The notes: generated by a model not told the origin, from the letters alone. A stretch of DNA of 47,640 nucleotides from an uncultured Lachnospiraceae bacterium (GCA_934376945.1 CAKRPI010000003.1:1-47640), one strand, 5' to 3'; shown: positions 38,584 to 47,412, counted from the stretch's first letter. A program made the numbers and translations.

Positions 38584-40059
38584 ATGAACCTTTCATGGAA
38601 GCTGTTTTTTATTACAACACCGATTTTTGTGCTGTTTCTGACATTTTTTGGGACTTGGATCATTCAGGATAATTTTCAGAGCAGTCTGAATCAGGAGATT
38701 GAACGGTGCATGGCAGAAAACCAGACCTTTCAGAACTCTTATGAGCTGACACGAAATTCCCTTTCCAGTGAACAATGGGAACAGACAAGCATAAAGAAAG
38801 TGGTCGAAAGTTTTCATAAAAGAAGAGAAGAAAAAAACGGCACTGCGCGTATTTACGATGCAGACGGGAAGGTACTGTATCAGGATAATGCGTTGAATGT
38901 TCCGTCTTCCGTGCGCACTAAGCTTGATGACACCAAGAATGTCGGCTATGAGATTGTTCAGGCGCAGGACAGTGTTTATGTGGTAGTAGTCTGCAGGAGC
39001 GGGTTTGACGATTACATTGAGACCGTGCGCAATATCACAAAAATATACCTTAGTCGGGAGGAAATGTATGCCCGATATCGAAGCGGAATGATCGCATTGA
39101 CGATTTTAGTTGGCGGAATCATTCTGATTGTTTTATTTTTTGTCATGCGGAATATCCAGAAGCTTTCCAGAGCAGCCCGTCAGTTTGCAGGCGGACAGTA
39201 CGATGTACGGCTTCGCATCCGCAGCAGCGATGAGATCGGCCGTCTTGCGGATGATTTCAACTGGATGGCGGATGAAATGAGCCTTCAGGTAAAAAAGCTC
39301 GAGCAGGAGGTGCGTCGCCAGGAAGAATTTACGGGTGCGTTTGCCCATGAGCTGAAAACACCGCTGACCTCAATTATCGGTTATGCAGATACGATCCGTC
39401 AGATGACTTTGAGCAGGGAAGAAACGGATATGTGTGCAGATTACATATTTCGTCAGGGAAAACGGCTGCAAAGCCTTTCGTACAAGCTTCTGGAAATGAC
39501 AATGGTCGGTGCACAGACGCTGGAGCGAAAGGAGATCCAGGTGCCGGAATTTTTTGAGGAACTAAAGCATATTTTGGCGGCATCACTGGAAGAAAAGCAG
39601 CTGACGCTCATTTCGGATGCACAAAATGGAAGTATCTGCGGTGACAGAGATCTTTTGCTTTCTCTGTTTCTGAATCTGGTCGATAATGCGAGAAAGGCTT
39701 CCAATCCGGGCGGACGGATCTGGCTGTTTGGAGACCGGCTGACGGACGGGTACCAGATCACCGTGCAGGATGAGGGACGGGGAATTGAGCCGGAAGAGCT
39801 GGCGAGAATTACCGAGGCGTTTTATATGGTGGATAAGTCACGTTCCCGTAAAGAAGGAGGTGCAGGGCTTGGACTTGCACTTTGTAAAAAAATCGTGGAA
39901 CTGCATCAGGCAGCCTGGCGGTTTTACGGAAGCCCAGGGGAAGGCTTTGCGGTGACTGTGCGCTTCACACAGGAACAAACATCGGGGCGCTTTCGCCAGG
40001 CGGTGAACAGGCGAAAAAGCAGGGGCGGAAAAGAGGCAGATAAGGGAGAAGAAGAATGA
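38584..40059 (+). CDS. Sensor histidine kinase, HAMP/HisKA type
   Basis: A 491-residue membrane kinase, partner of the preceding regulator. The first transmembrane helix is near residues 6-28, and an extracellular domain of ~130 residues follows. The second helix is about residues 162-185. A HAMP domain (RNIQKLSRAARQFAGGQYDV) leads to HisKA with phosphoacceptor His255 in FTGAFAHELKTPLTSIIGYA. The ATPase domain has LNLVDNARKAS, DEGRGIEPEEL and GGAGLGLALCKKIVELH. The basic C-terminal tail has no domain. It overlaps the unknown gene downstream by four bases. Confidence 0.94.
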   Translation: MNLSWKLFFITTPIFVLFLTFFGTWIIQDNFQSSLNQEIERCMAENQTFQNSYELTRNSLSSEQWEQTSIKKVVESFHKRREEKNGTARIYDADGKVLYQDNALNVPSSVRTKLDDTKNVGYEIVQAQDSVYVVVVCRSGFDDYIETVRNITKIYLSREEMYARYRSGMIALTILVGGIILIVLFFVMRNIQKLSRAARQFAGGQYDVRLRIRSSDEIGRLADDFNWMADEMSLQVKKLEQEVRRQEEFTGAFAHELKTPLTSIIGYADTIRQMTLSREETDMCADYIFRQGKRLQSLSYKLLEMTMVGAQTLERKEIQVPEFFEELKHILAASLEEKQLTLISDAQNGSICGDRDLLLSLFLNLVDNARKASNPGGRIWLFGDRLTDGYQITVQDEGRGIEPEELARITEAFYMVDKSRSRKEGGAGLGLALCKKIVELHQAAWRFYGSPGEGFAVTVRFTQEQTSGRFRQAVNRRKSRGGKEADKGEEE

Positions 40060-41054
40060 GAAGGAACAAACGGTGGAAAACGATCCTGGAGTATGAGATC
40101 GGAATTCTTTTACTGATTGCAGCGGTGCTTGCAGCCTGGTTTCTGCCGGATTTGTATACACAGCTGCGGGATCTGGAGCAGTTTCAGCACCCGGTTCTGT
40201 CAAAGCGTGATGCAATTCAGTTTTTGGATATGGATTCGCTTGATATAGCAGGAAGAATAAAGCTTCTGAAGGAAGTATCTGTGTTTGATGACTGGAGTTA
40301 TGAACTATCCAATGATTTGCTGATGAAAACGTATCTGAAAAAAGCACAGCGTCTGCTGGAAAACTGGGTGGAATATGAAGTTTTGCCGGAAGAGACAGAA
40401 ACACTGATTAAGGAGCTTTGGGAAGAAGCAGAGCTGGAAGCGGTAGAACTGTCGAACGGACAGACGGAGAGTGCAATGTATCGTCTGATTGTCGGTCAGT
40501 CGGTATTTCATATTTGCTGCATATGGGTAGCGGATCCGGATGAAACAGAATCGCTGTTTTTGCTTATGGATGCAGATAAGGATCTGCTTTATTATGTGGC
40601 GGTATTCGGACAGCCATTTTGGAATGAAATGGCACAACGCGTTGGCCCGGACTCATACGATACGTATTCGGATCTTATGGATGCGTATTATGCAGGAAAA
40701 TTTGATATGAATTCTTATTTTGGAGCAGATAAATGGCAGAATCTTGCGAAAGTGGCAAGTGCCTCCTCCTGCGAACAAAAGCAGGAGGAAGAAGACAAAG
40801 AAGCAGAGGAAAAATATACGGATCCGCGAAGCTATCGGGAATTTGTTCTTCAGTATGATAATTTTGAGGGCTGCGCCGAAATCGCAATGCTTTATAACTA
40901 TCGCTTTGGTTATGGAATGGATGTGTCACTTGGAACGAATGCATGGAGGCGGCTTATCATGGACAGCACCGGAGAGGACAATGCAGAACCATCGTTTATC
41001 GGCTGGTTTGATGATCCATATGGTGTGGAAATGCCTTACAATGAAAAAACATAA
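40056..41054 (+). CDS. Unknown membrane-anchored protein in two-component operon
   Basis: A 332-residue protein I do not recognise. One N-terminal helix (about residues 12-32, ILLLIAAVLAAWFLPDLY) should anchor it, with the rest outside the membrane. The soluble part is rich in Glu, Asp and aromatic residues, with no known catalytic motif, a paired Cys in FHICCIWVAD and an acidic low-complexity stretch (KQEEEDKEAEEKYTD). ATGA overlap with the kinase gene implies a function in the same system, for example an extracellular accessory or modulator of the sensor. There is no terminator-like hairpin after it. Confidence 0.75.
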   Translation: MRRNKRWKTILEYEIGILLLIAAVLAAWFLPDLYTQLRDLEQFQHPVLSKRDAIQFLDMDSLDIAGRIKLLKEVSVFDDWSYELSNDLLMKTYLKKAQRLLENWVEYEVLPEETETLIKELWEEAELEAVELSNGQTESAMYRLIVGQSVFHICCIWVADPDETESLFLLMDADKDLLYYVAVFGQPFWNEMAQRVGPDSYDTYSDLMDAYYAGKFDMNSYFGADKWQNLAKVASASSCEQKQEEEDKEAEEKYTDPRSYREFVLQYDNFEGCAEIAMLYNYRFGYGMDVSLGTNAWRRLIMDSTGEDNAEPSFIGWFDDPYGVEMPYNEKT

Positions 41055-41071
41055 AAATAAAAATGGATGAA

Positions 41072-41111
41072 GATACAACTATGATACAAAAATGAGTATA
41101 TTCTGATACAA
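41072..41111 (+). promoter_or_regulatory. Array of 11-base-phased GATACAA repeats, PhoB-box-like
   Basis: GATACAA occurs at 41072, 41083 and 41105, with a weaker GAGTATA at 41094, giving four units at exact 11-base steps. OmpR/PhoB-family regulators bind direct repeats with this period. The nearest such regulator is at 37918. Confidence 0.6.
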
Positions 41112-41124
41112 TCAGAACTTAAAA

Positions 41125-41153
41125 TCCTTTCTGTAAGAAACGCAGAGTATACT
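41125..41153 (+). promoter_or_regulatory. Promoter with poor -35 after the repeat array
   Basis: TCCTTT, 17-base spacer, TATACT, about 26 bases before the GTG at 41179. The weak -35 downstream of the array fits activator-dependent transcription. Confidence 0.5.
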
Positions 41154-41178
41154 GCGTGCCATGCAGGGAGGTTTTTTT

Positions 41179-41508
41179 GTGAGCAATGTACAAAGGATCA
41201 AACGGAAAAATCCGGGAGCTTGTCTCGCTTGGTTAAATAAAGAAGAGGGACAACAAAGCTTTTCGGAAGAAAGCAAGGACGAGGATGCCAAAAGAAAACA
41301 ACTGATCGATGAACGGGTAGAACGGATCTACAGCTGCCTGCATCTGCCGGAGACGTGCATGGAGACAGAGAAGAAACAATTGAAGGAAACAGAGCAGGAA
41401 AAAAGAAGGCTGGAAGTCGATGGAGCGGCACAGAACCAGAAGGTGCAGAAGTACGGAGTTAAGGGTTTCTTAAGAAGTGTTTCAGAACGTTTTAAGGAAC
41501 TATTTTGA
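41179..41508 (+). CDS. Small unknown hydrophilic protein
   Basis: A 109-residue soluble, highly charged protein that I do not recognise. It starts at GTG after AGGGAGG at ideal spacing; the upstream in-frame ATG at 41161 has no site. The middle (about residues 35-85) is Lys/Glu-rich and predicted helical, possibly coiled-coil (ERVERIYSCLHLPE to EQEKRRLEVD). The C-terminus (KGFLRSVSERFKELF) is amphipathic and could bind a membrane. It sits directly behind the phased repeat array and 197 bases before the MurE-like gene, so it may be part of the two-component regulon. Confidence 0.6.
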   Translation: MSNVQRIKRKNPGACLAWLNKEEGQQSFSEESKDEDAKRKQLIDERVERIYSCLHLPETCMETEKKQLKETEQEKRRLEVDGAAQNQKVQKYGVKGFLRSVSERFKELF

Positions 41509-41536
41509 GAGAATTAGTATAATTAATGTTATAGGA

Positions 41537-41560
41537 GCTGTTAAGGTCAAAGATGCCTTA
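41537..41560 (+). repeat. Family C repeat end, diverged
   Basis: GCTGTTAAGGTCAAAGATGC continuing CTTA matches the left end of the 9395 element, including GATGCCTTA. The remainder of the 196-base gap (41509-41704) holds only the ribosome binding site of the next gene. Confidence 0.55.
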
Positions 41561-41704
41561 CGGATTGTTTTACGAATCGGGAGCTTTTGCTCTGAAATCA
41601 ATGTATGTGGAAAAATGGGACAAAAACTGGAGAATTTCCGTCTAATGTGGAGAAACAGAAAAAGACAGGACGGCTGCTGCGAATGGAAAAGAAGGAGAAA
41701 ACAG

Positions 41705-43315
41705 ATGAAAACGCTGGGGGATATAAAAAGAGTGCTTTGGCAGAAGGATCTGCTGCAGGGTGTGAGCGGATGGAATGCGCGCATTTCTGAACAAAAGGAT
41801 AAGACAGAAGACGAGGAAACAAAAGAGAAGGATCTTCATAAAATGAACGAACTGCCGGTTGACTGGCTGACCTGTGATTCAAGAGAGGTGACGGAAAATA
41901 CGTTATTTATCTGTAAGGGAGCGGCTTTTCAGCCGAAATACCTTCTGGATGCGATTCAAAAAGGAGCAGTGGCATACATAAGTGAGACAAAGATGGAGGC
42001 TCCGGTTCCAGGACTTATTGTGAAGGATATTCGAAAGGCGATGGCAGCAGCTTCGGCGTGGTTCTGGGATTATCAGGCGGGAAGCCCGACACTGACCGGC
42101 ATTACCGGTACGAAGGGAAAAACGACAACCGCATGGTATTTAAAGGCGATGCTTGATGAATGGGAACAAATGAAGGGGCATCCGGAAACAGGCCTGATTT
42201 CAACAGTGGAAAATTATGATGGGAAATCACACAGGGATGCGGTGATGACAACGCCGGAAGCTCCGCAGCTTCATGAACTGATTGCAAATGCACAGGGATC
42301 TGGTGTACACTATATGACGATGGAGGTTTCCAGTCAGGCATTGAAATATAAACGTGTGCGGGAGCTTCGCTTTCAGGTTGGTATTTTTTTGAATATTTCA
42401 GAGGATCATATCAGTCCGAAGGAGCATGTGGATTTTGAAGATTATTTCAGTGCGAAGCTGTCAATTTTCCGACAGAGCGAAACAGCCTGTGTGAATCTGG
42501 ACTGTGATCATGCAGACCGGATCCTGAAAGCAGCGCATAAGGCAGATCATATTGTAACATTTGGAAAAAAGCGGACGGCGGATGTTCGATGCAGTGAAAT
42601 ACGGGCGAATTTTGGGGAGCTTTCGTTCCGTGTTACCTGCGACCGTTTTTCTGAATATTTTACACTTGCCATGAAGGGGAGCTTCAATATTGAAAACGCA
42701 ATGGCAGCAATCACAGCCGGATATGTATACGGAATTCCGGTGGAATGCATGAAACGGGCACTGTGCAAGACGAAAGTACCGGGAAGAATGGAAAATTATG
42801 TCAGTGAAGACGGGAAAATCTGTGGAATTGTCGATTTTGCACATAACCGTCTGAGCTTTGAAAAGCTGTTTGATGCGGCATTCCAGGAGTATGCGTCATA
42901 TCGTCGGATCATTACTGTGTTTGGCTGTCCGGGAGAAAAAGCCTTCAATCGCCGAAGAGAGCTTGGTGTGGTTGCCGGTATGTTTTCAGATGAGGTGATT
43001 GTTACAACGGATGACCCGGGAATGGAAAGCCAGGAAGCAATCGCAGAGCAGGTGCGCAGCTATGTGGAGATGACCGGATGTACCTGTACCTGCATTGCAG
43101 ATCGATGGTCAGCCGTCTGCCGGGCAATTTCACTGGCAGAAGCAAACAGACAGAAAACACTTGTACTGCTGCTTGGGAGGGGAAGCGAAAAATTTCAGCA
43201 AATTGGCGGAAAATCACTTGCCTGTGAGACGGATGCGCAGATGATGGAGCGGGCAATCCGACATTACAACGAAGAAAATCATGGAAGAAGGGTACTTTTG
43301 AAACAGACCGTGTAA
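41705..43315 (+). CDS. MurE-like Mur ligase family protein
   Basis: A 536-residue ATP-dependent amide ligase. The Mur N-domain has DSREVTENTLFICKGAAF. The P-loop is GITGTKGKTTTA (residues 132-143), a candidate carbamylated Lys251 lies in YFSAKLSIF, and the C-terminal domain starts around FAHNRLSFEKLFDAAF. MurE adds the third amino acid to UDP-MurNAc-L-Ala-D-Glu in the cytoplasm. The substrate-selecting loop that reads DNPR in diaminopimelate-adding MurE reads DDPG here (residues 436-439), so the third residue may differ, or this may be a paralogue. Start at the ATG after AAGGAG; about 76 upstream in-frame codons have no site. Note DFAHN where MurE has DYAHTP. Confidence 0.85.
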   Translation: MKTLGDIKRVLWQKDLLQGVSGWNARISEQKDKTEDEETKEKDLHKMNELPVDWLTCDSREVTENTLFICKGAAFQPKYLLDAIQKGAVAYISETKMEAPVPGLIVKDIRKAMAAASAWFWDYQAGSPTLTGITGTKGKTTTAWYLKAMLDEWEQMKGHPETGLISTVENYDGKSHRDAVMTTPEAPQLHELIANAQGSGVHYMTMEVSSQALKYKRVRELRFQVGIFLNISEDHISPKEHVDFEDYFSAKLSIFRQSETACVNLDCDHADRILKAAHKADHIVTFGKKRTADVRCSEIRANFGELSFRVTCDRFSEYFTLAMKGSFNIENAMAAITAGYVYGIPVECMKRALCKTKVPGRMENYVSEDGKICGIVDFAHNRLSFEKLFDAAFQEYASYRRIITVFGCPGEKAFNRRRELGVVAGMFSDEVIVTTDDPGMESQEAIAEQVRSYVEMTGCTCTCIADRWSAVCRAISLAEANRQKTLVLLLGRGSEKFQQIGGKSLACETDAQMMERAIRHYNEENHGRRVLLKQTV

Positions 43316-43372
43316 GGAACAGACGTAAAAAGAATGGAAAGAATTGTATGAAACAGGAAAGGCGGGTAAAAA

Positions 43373-43558
43373 ATGAAAAAGAAACAAAGCAGCTGTGAAA
43401 CGTGCACTTATTTTACGTATGATGAAGATTATGAAGCATATATCTGCGACCGTGATATGGATGAAGATGAATATGTACGCCTGATGTCGGACAGCCACTA
43501 CAGCTGTCCGTATTATCGTTGCGGAGATGAGTATCTTGTGGTGCGTCATCAGATGTGA
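43373..43558 (+). CDS. Small cysteine-containing conserved protein (DUF6472-like)
   Basis: A 61-residue acidic protein with four cysteines: CETC near the start, then YICDRDMDEDEYVRL and YSCPYYRCGDEY. This pattern is one I recall from small conserved proteins of Clostridia (DUF6472, number from memory). The Cys arrangement suggests a small metal-binding fold. The function is unknown. AAAGGCGGG lies upstream of the ATG. Confidence 0.75.
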   Translation: MKKKQSSCETCTYFTYDEDYEAYICDRDMDEDEYVRLMSDSHYSCPYYRCGDEYLVVRHQM

Positions 43559-43582
43559 TATGTAATTTTTTCAGAAAAGCTC

Positions 43583-43611
43583 TTTACAAATCTTTAAAAG
43601 TGGTTTATAAT
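43583..43611 (+). promoter_or_regulatory. Sigma-A promoter of cysK
   Basis: TTTACA, 17-base spacer, TATAAT, about 77 bases before the cysK ATG. No copy of the LysR-type inverted repeat found at 45840 is obvious here. Confidence 0.75.
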
Positions 43612-43687
43612 CCAGATAATCTAGTAAATAGCTAGGAAATATATGAAAAGTAGAAAAAGAATGTGGGAAAATGAGGAGGACAGCAGC

Positions 43688-44623
43688 ATGGCAAAGATTT
43701 ATGAGAGCGCACTGGAACTGATTGGAAATACCCCGCTTGTTGAGGTGAAAAATATTGAAAAGGCAGAAAAACTGGAGGCGAGAGTGCTTGTAAAGCTGGA
43801 ATATTTAAATCCGGCCGGAAGCGTGAAGGATCGTATTGCCAGGAGCATGATTGAGGATGCGGAAGCGAAGGGACTCCTTAAAGAAGGGTCTACGATCATC
43901 GAGCCGACTTCCGGAAATACAGGAATCGGTCTGGCAGCCATTGCAGCGTCAAAGGGCTATCGTATTATTCTGACGATGCCGGAGACCATGAGCGTTGAGC
44001 GTCGGAATATTCTGAAGGCATACGGAGCAGAGGTTGTTCTGACCGATGGTGCAAAGGGAATGAAAGGTGCGATCGCGCGTGCGGATGAGCTTGCGAAAGA
44101 AATTCCGAACAGCTTTATTCCGGGCCAGTTTGTAAATCCGGCAAATCCGAAGGCACACAGAGAAACGACAGGACCGGAAATCTGGAGAGATACAGATGGT
44201 GCGGTGGATATCTTTGTAGCCGGAGTTGGTACCGGTGGAACACTCAGCGGTACGGGAGAATATCTGAAAGCCCAAAAGCCGGAGGTAAAGGTGGTAGCGG
44301 TAGAGCCGGCGACTTCACCGGTGCTTTCTGAAGGAAAAGCAGGTCCGCATAAAATCCAGGGAATCGGAGCAGGCTTTGTACCGGATACGCTCAACACAGG
44401 TATTTATGATGAAATCATCCGAATCGAGAACGAAGATGCATTTGAAACATCAAAGCTTCTTACGAAGAAAGAAGGAATCCTGACCGGTATTTCTTCCGGA
44501 GCAGCACTTCTTGCGGCGATCCAGCTTGCAAAGAGACCGGAGAACAAAGGAAAGACGATCGTGGTTCTGCTTCCGGACAGTGGCGACCGTTATTATTCTA
44601 CTCCGCTGTTTCAGAGCAAATAA
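43688..44623 (+). CDS. cysK: Cysteine synthase A (O-acetylserine sulfhydrylase)
   Basis: A 311-residue PLP enzyme that makes cysteine from O-acetylserine and sulfide. PLP-binding Lys47 lies in [11 protein letters not shown], the substrate loop is [11 protein letters not shown], the phosphate-binding glycine loop is [15 protein letters not shown], and the C-terminal SSGAALLAA and [12 protein letters not shown] are typical. All CysK residues seen are intact. Start at the ATG after GAGGAGG; an in-frame ATG at 43643 upstream lacks a site. It lies in a cluster with a LysR regulator and O-acetylhomoserine sulfhydrylase, both concerned with sulfide assimilation. Confidence 0.95.
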   Translation: MAKIYESALELIGNTPLVEVKNIEKAEKLEARVLVKLEYLNPAGSVKDRIARSMIEDAEAKGLLKEGSTIIEPTSGNTGIGLAAIAASKGYRIILTMPETMSVERRNILKAYGAEVVLTDGAKGMKGAIARADELAKEIPNSFIPGQFVNPANPKAHRETTGPEIWRDTDGAVDIFVAGVGTGGTLSGTGEYLKAQKPEVKVVAVEPATSPVLSEGKAGPHKIQGIGAGFVPDTLNTGIYDEIIRIENEDAFETSKLLTKKEGILTGISSGAALLAAIQLAKRPENKGKTIVVLLPDSGDRYYSTPLFQSK

Positions 44624-44633
44624 AATCAAAAGC

Positions 44634-44655
44634 AGCAAAGCCGATATTCGCAGCC
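44634..44655 (-). repeat. Degenerate family A repeat
   Basis: The reverse complement reads CTGCGAATATCGGCTTTG, matching 16 of 18 positions of the family consensus TTGCGAATATCCGCTTTG. It adjoins the cysK terminator. Confidence 0.5.
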
Positions 44656-44675
44656 TGTCTGACCTTGTCGCTAAG

Positions 44676-44706
44676 GGATGTCTGGATTTATTCAGGCATC
44701 CTTTTT
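44676..44706 (+). terminator. Rho-independent terminator of cysK
   Basis: GGATGTCTGGA and TTCAGGCATCC form an 8-9 pair stem, followed by five T. Confidence 0.75.
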
Positions 44707-44858
44707 GTGATATAAAAAAGAATGCAGTTTTTACACGTTGCAAAACAAAAGAAGATAGAATAAAATGAGAGCGATTTTACAATGTACTCTCGGAGTTTTC
44801 TCACAAAATCAAGCAAAAAAAGATTCCGAAAGTACATCACAGAAAAAGGGAGAAACGG

Positions 44859-45773
44859 ATGACACTACAACAATTAAAATACGTAACCGTGATCGCGGAC
44901 TGCGGATCAATGAATGAAGCCGCAAAGACGTTGTTTGTATCACAGCCAAGCCTTTCAGGCGCCGTAAAGGAACTGGAGGAGGAGGCTGGAATCGAGATTT
45001 TTAAACGGACAAACAAGGGCGTTCTTCCGACGCCGGAGGGAGAAGAATTTCTTGGATATGCGAGGCAGCTGCTGAATCAGTACGATCTGATGGAAGACCG
45101 CTTTATCAGAAGAACGATAGTCAAAAAGAAATTTAGTGTATCGATGCAGCATTATTCATTTGCAGTAAAGGCGTTTGTGGAACTGGTGAAACAATACGGT
45201 ATGGATGAATATGAATTTGCCGTGTATGAGACGAAGACCGGAGAAGTAATTTCAAACGTGCGTAATTTTCGCAGTGAGATCGGTGTTCTGTATGAGAATG
45301 AATTTAACAATCAGGCACTTTCAAAAATTCTGAAGGAAAATAATCTGGAATTTCATCCGCTTTTTACGTGTGGGACGTATGCATATTTGTGGAAAGGACA
45401 TCCACTGGCTCAAAAAGAAGAAATCAGCATGGAGGAGCTTTCGGAATTTCCGTGTCTTGCGTTTGATCAGGGCGATAATCCGTCTTTTTTTCTGGCAGAG
45501 GAGGTTCTCAGTACGTACGATTACAAGCGAGTGATCCGCGCAAATGACCGTGCGACTATGCTCAATCTGATGGTGGGGCTGAATGGTTATACGTTATGTT
45601 CCGGTATTATTTGCGAGGAATTGAATGGCAGTGATTACTGTGCTGTTCCATTGGCACAGCAGGAAAAAATGGAAATTGGTTATATCAAGCGCAGCGGAAT
45701 GATGCTCAGCCCGCTTGCGAAGCGTTATGTGGAGGAGCTGCGCAGATATGAGGATTACGTTCTGACAGAATGA
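44859..45773 (+). CDS. LysR-family transcriptional regulator
   Basis: A 304-residue regulator. The N-terminal winged helix-turn-helix (LQQLKYVTVIADCGSMNEAAKTLFVSQPSLSGAVKELEEEAGIEIF) is followed by a linker helix and a two-lobe effector domain. The ribosome binding site is AAAGGGAG. It lies between cysK and an O-acetylhomoserine sulfhydrylase gene. LysR relatives such as CysB and CysR respond to O-acetylserine or N-acetylserine; the effector here is inferred only from context. The inverted repeat at 45840 upstream of the next gene is a likely target. Confidence 0.92.
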   Translation: MTLQQLKYVTVIADCGSMNEAAKTLFVSQPSLSGAVKELEEEAGIEIFKRTNKGVLPTPEGEEFLGYARQLLNQYDLMEDRFIRRTIVKKKFSVSMQHYSFAVKAFVELVKQYGMDEYEFAVYETKTGEVISNVRNFRSEIGVLYENEFNNQALSKILKENNLEFHPLFTCGTYAYLWKGHPLAQKEEISMEELSEFPCLAFDQGDNPSFFLAEEVLSTYDYKRVIRANDRATMLNLMVGLNGYTLCSGIICEELNGSDYCAVPLAQQEKMEIGYIKRSGMMLSPLAKRYVEELRRYEDYVLTE

Positions 45774-45839
45774 GACAAAAAGATCCTGAACGCAGCCGTG
45801 AGTGATTTACCAATTCTGATCGGATAAAAATGTGGTGTT

Positions 45840-45864
45840 TTGTTATAGAAAAAAATGATAACAA
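45840..45864 (+). promoter_or_regulatory. LysR-type inverted repeat operator
   Basis: TTGTTAT, 11 bases, ATAACAA: a perfect 7-base inverted repeat with the T-N11-A geometry of LysR regulators, centred about 65 bases upstream of the expected transcription start. Confidence 0.65.
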
Positions 45865-45882
45865 GAAAGAAGTTTTGTGTAT

Positions 45883-45911
45883 TGGACAGGAAGAGCAGTA
45901 CTGACTATAAT
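45883..45911 (+). promoter_or_regulatory. Sigma-A promoter of O-acetylhomoserine sulfhydrylase gene
   Basis: TGGACA, 17-base spacer, TATAAT. The transcript leader is ~45 bases with GGAAGGAG before the start, and no S-box or T-box is seen in it. Confidence 0.75.
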
Positions 45912-45963
45912 AACACCCATAAACCGATAGGAAATATAAACAACCCCGGAAGGAGATCAGAAT

Positions 45964-47274
45964 ATGAGTAAAAAAACACGTGCAGAGCGCAATTTAAAAT
46001 TTGAAACATTACAGCTTCATGTAGGACAGGAGCATCCGGATCCGGTGACAGGCGCGAGAGCCGTGCCGATTTACCAGACTTCCTCCTATGTATTTGATAA
46101 CTCTGAGCATGCAGCGGCAAGATTTGGACTACGTGACGCAGGAAATATTTACGGAAGACTGACCAATCCGACAGAGGATGTGTTTGAACAAAGAATTGCA
46201 GCACTGGAAGGCGGAGTGGCAGCACTTGCAGTTGCTTCAGGAGCAGCGGCTATTACGTATACATTTGAAAATCTGGCGCAGGCAGGAGATCATATCGTAT
46301 CTGCAAAGAATATTTACGGTGGTACGTATAACTTCCTGGCGCATACATTTCCGCAGTTTGGAGTAAAGACAACCTTTGTGGATGTTTTTAATCTGGAAGA
46401 GGTAAAGGAAGCCATTCAGGAGAATACGAAGGCGATCTTTATTGAGACATTGGGTAATCCGAACTCAGACGTTGTGGACATTGAAGCACTGGCAGACGTT
46501 GCACATGAGCACAAGATTCCGCTGGTTATTGACAATACCTTTGCCACGCCATATCTGGTAAGACCGATAGAGTATGGTGCGGACATTGTCGTACATTCTG
46601 CAACAAAATTTATCGGAGGACACGGTACAACCATCGGTGGCGTGATCGTAGACGGAGGAAAATTTGACTGGGAAGCATCCGGAAAGTTCCCGTCTCTGAC
46701 AGAACCGAATCCGAGCTATCATGGCATCAGCTTTACAAAAGCAGTCGGCGCTGCGGCATTTGTCACTAAGATCCGTGCAATTCTGCTGCGTGATACGGGA
46801 GCAACGATTTCCCCGTTCCATTCCTTCCTGTTCCTTCAGGGACTTGAAACACTTTCTCTTCGCGTAGAACGCCATGTGGAAAATGCACTCAAGGTAGTTG
46901 ACTATCTGAATCATCATCCGCAGGTGGAAAAAGTACACCACCCGTCCGTGTCTGATGATCCGGTACAGCAGAAGCTGTACAAAAAGTATTTTCCAAATGG
47001 TGGCGGTTCGATCTTTACATTTGAAATCAAAGGAGATGCGGAGACTGCAAAGGAATTCATTGATAATCTGGAATTGTTTTCTCTGCTTGCAAACGTAGCG
47101 GATGTGAAGTCACTGGTGATCCATCCGGCGACAACGACTCACAGCCAGTGCACGGAAGAAGAACTGGAAGACCAGGGAATCAAACCGAATACGATCCGTC
47201 TTTCCATTGGAACAGAAAATATAGCAGATATTATTGAAGACTTGGATGAGGCTTTCAAGGCAGTGGCAAAGTAA
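45964..47274 (+). CDS. metY: O-acetylhomoserine aminocarboxypropyltransferase
   Basis: A 436-residue PLP enzyme of the Cys/Met metabolism family that uses O-acetylhomoserine and sulfide to give homocysteine; some members act on O-acetylserine too. PLP-binding Lys215 is in SATKFIGGHGTTIGG, and YQTSSYVFDNSEHAAARF at the N-terminus, IETLGNPNSDVVDI and HPATTTHSQ at the C-terminus are family hallmarks. Length and all catalytic motifs are normal. It has a good ribosome binding site (GGAAGGAG), its own promoter and a LysR-type operator. A terminator follows. Confidence 0.93.
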   Translation: MSKKTRAERNLKFETLQLHVGQEHPDPVTGARAVPIYQTSSYVFDNSEHAAARFGLRDAGNIYGRLTNPTEDVFEQRIAALEGGVAALAVASGAAAITYTFENLAQAGDHIVSAKNIYGGTYNFLAHTFPQFGVKTTFVDVFNLEEVKEAIQENTKAIFIETLGNPNSDVVDIEALADVAHEHKIPLVIDNTFATPYLVRPIEYGADIVVHSATKFIGGHGTTIGGVIVDGGKFDWEASGKFPSLTEPNPSYHGISFTKAVGAAAFVTKIRAILLRDTGATISPFHSFLFLQGLETLSLRVERHVENALKVVDYLNHHPQVEKVHHPSVSDDPVQQKLYKKYFPNGGGSIFTFEIKGDAETAKEFIDNLELFSLLANVADVKSLVIHPATTTHSQCTEEELEDQGIKPNTIRLSIGTENIADIIEDLDEAFKAVAK

Positions 47275-47318
47275 GACAGAAAATAGTAAGACAGAAAAAG
47301 TAAAGCAGAAAATAAAAG

Positions 47319-47364
47319 AACAGGCTGTAAACCGCAGATTATCAGCGGGACACAGCCTGTTTTT
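47319..47364 (+). terminator. Rho-independent terminator of metY
   Basis: AACAGGCTGT with ACAGCCTGTT, inner CCGC/GCGG pairing, followed by TTTTTG. Confidence 0.8.
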
Positions 47365-47395
47365 GTGGTATTTACTATATATGAACCGCCCCGAT

Positions 47396-47412
47396 CTTTT
47401 GATCTTAACATC
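47396..47412 (-). repeat. Family C repeat end, inverted
   Basis: CTTTTGATCTTAACATC is the inverse of the element end seen at 9395 and 37681. It lies in the intergenic tail, which has no gene between 47275 and 47636. Confidence 0.55.
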
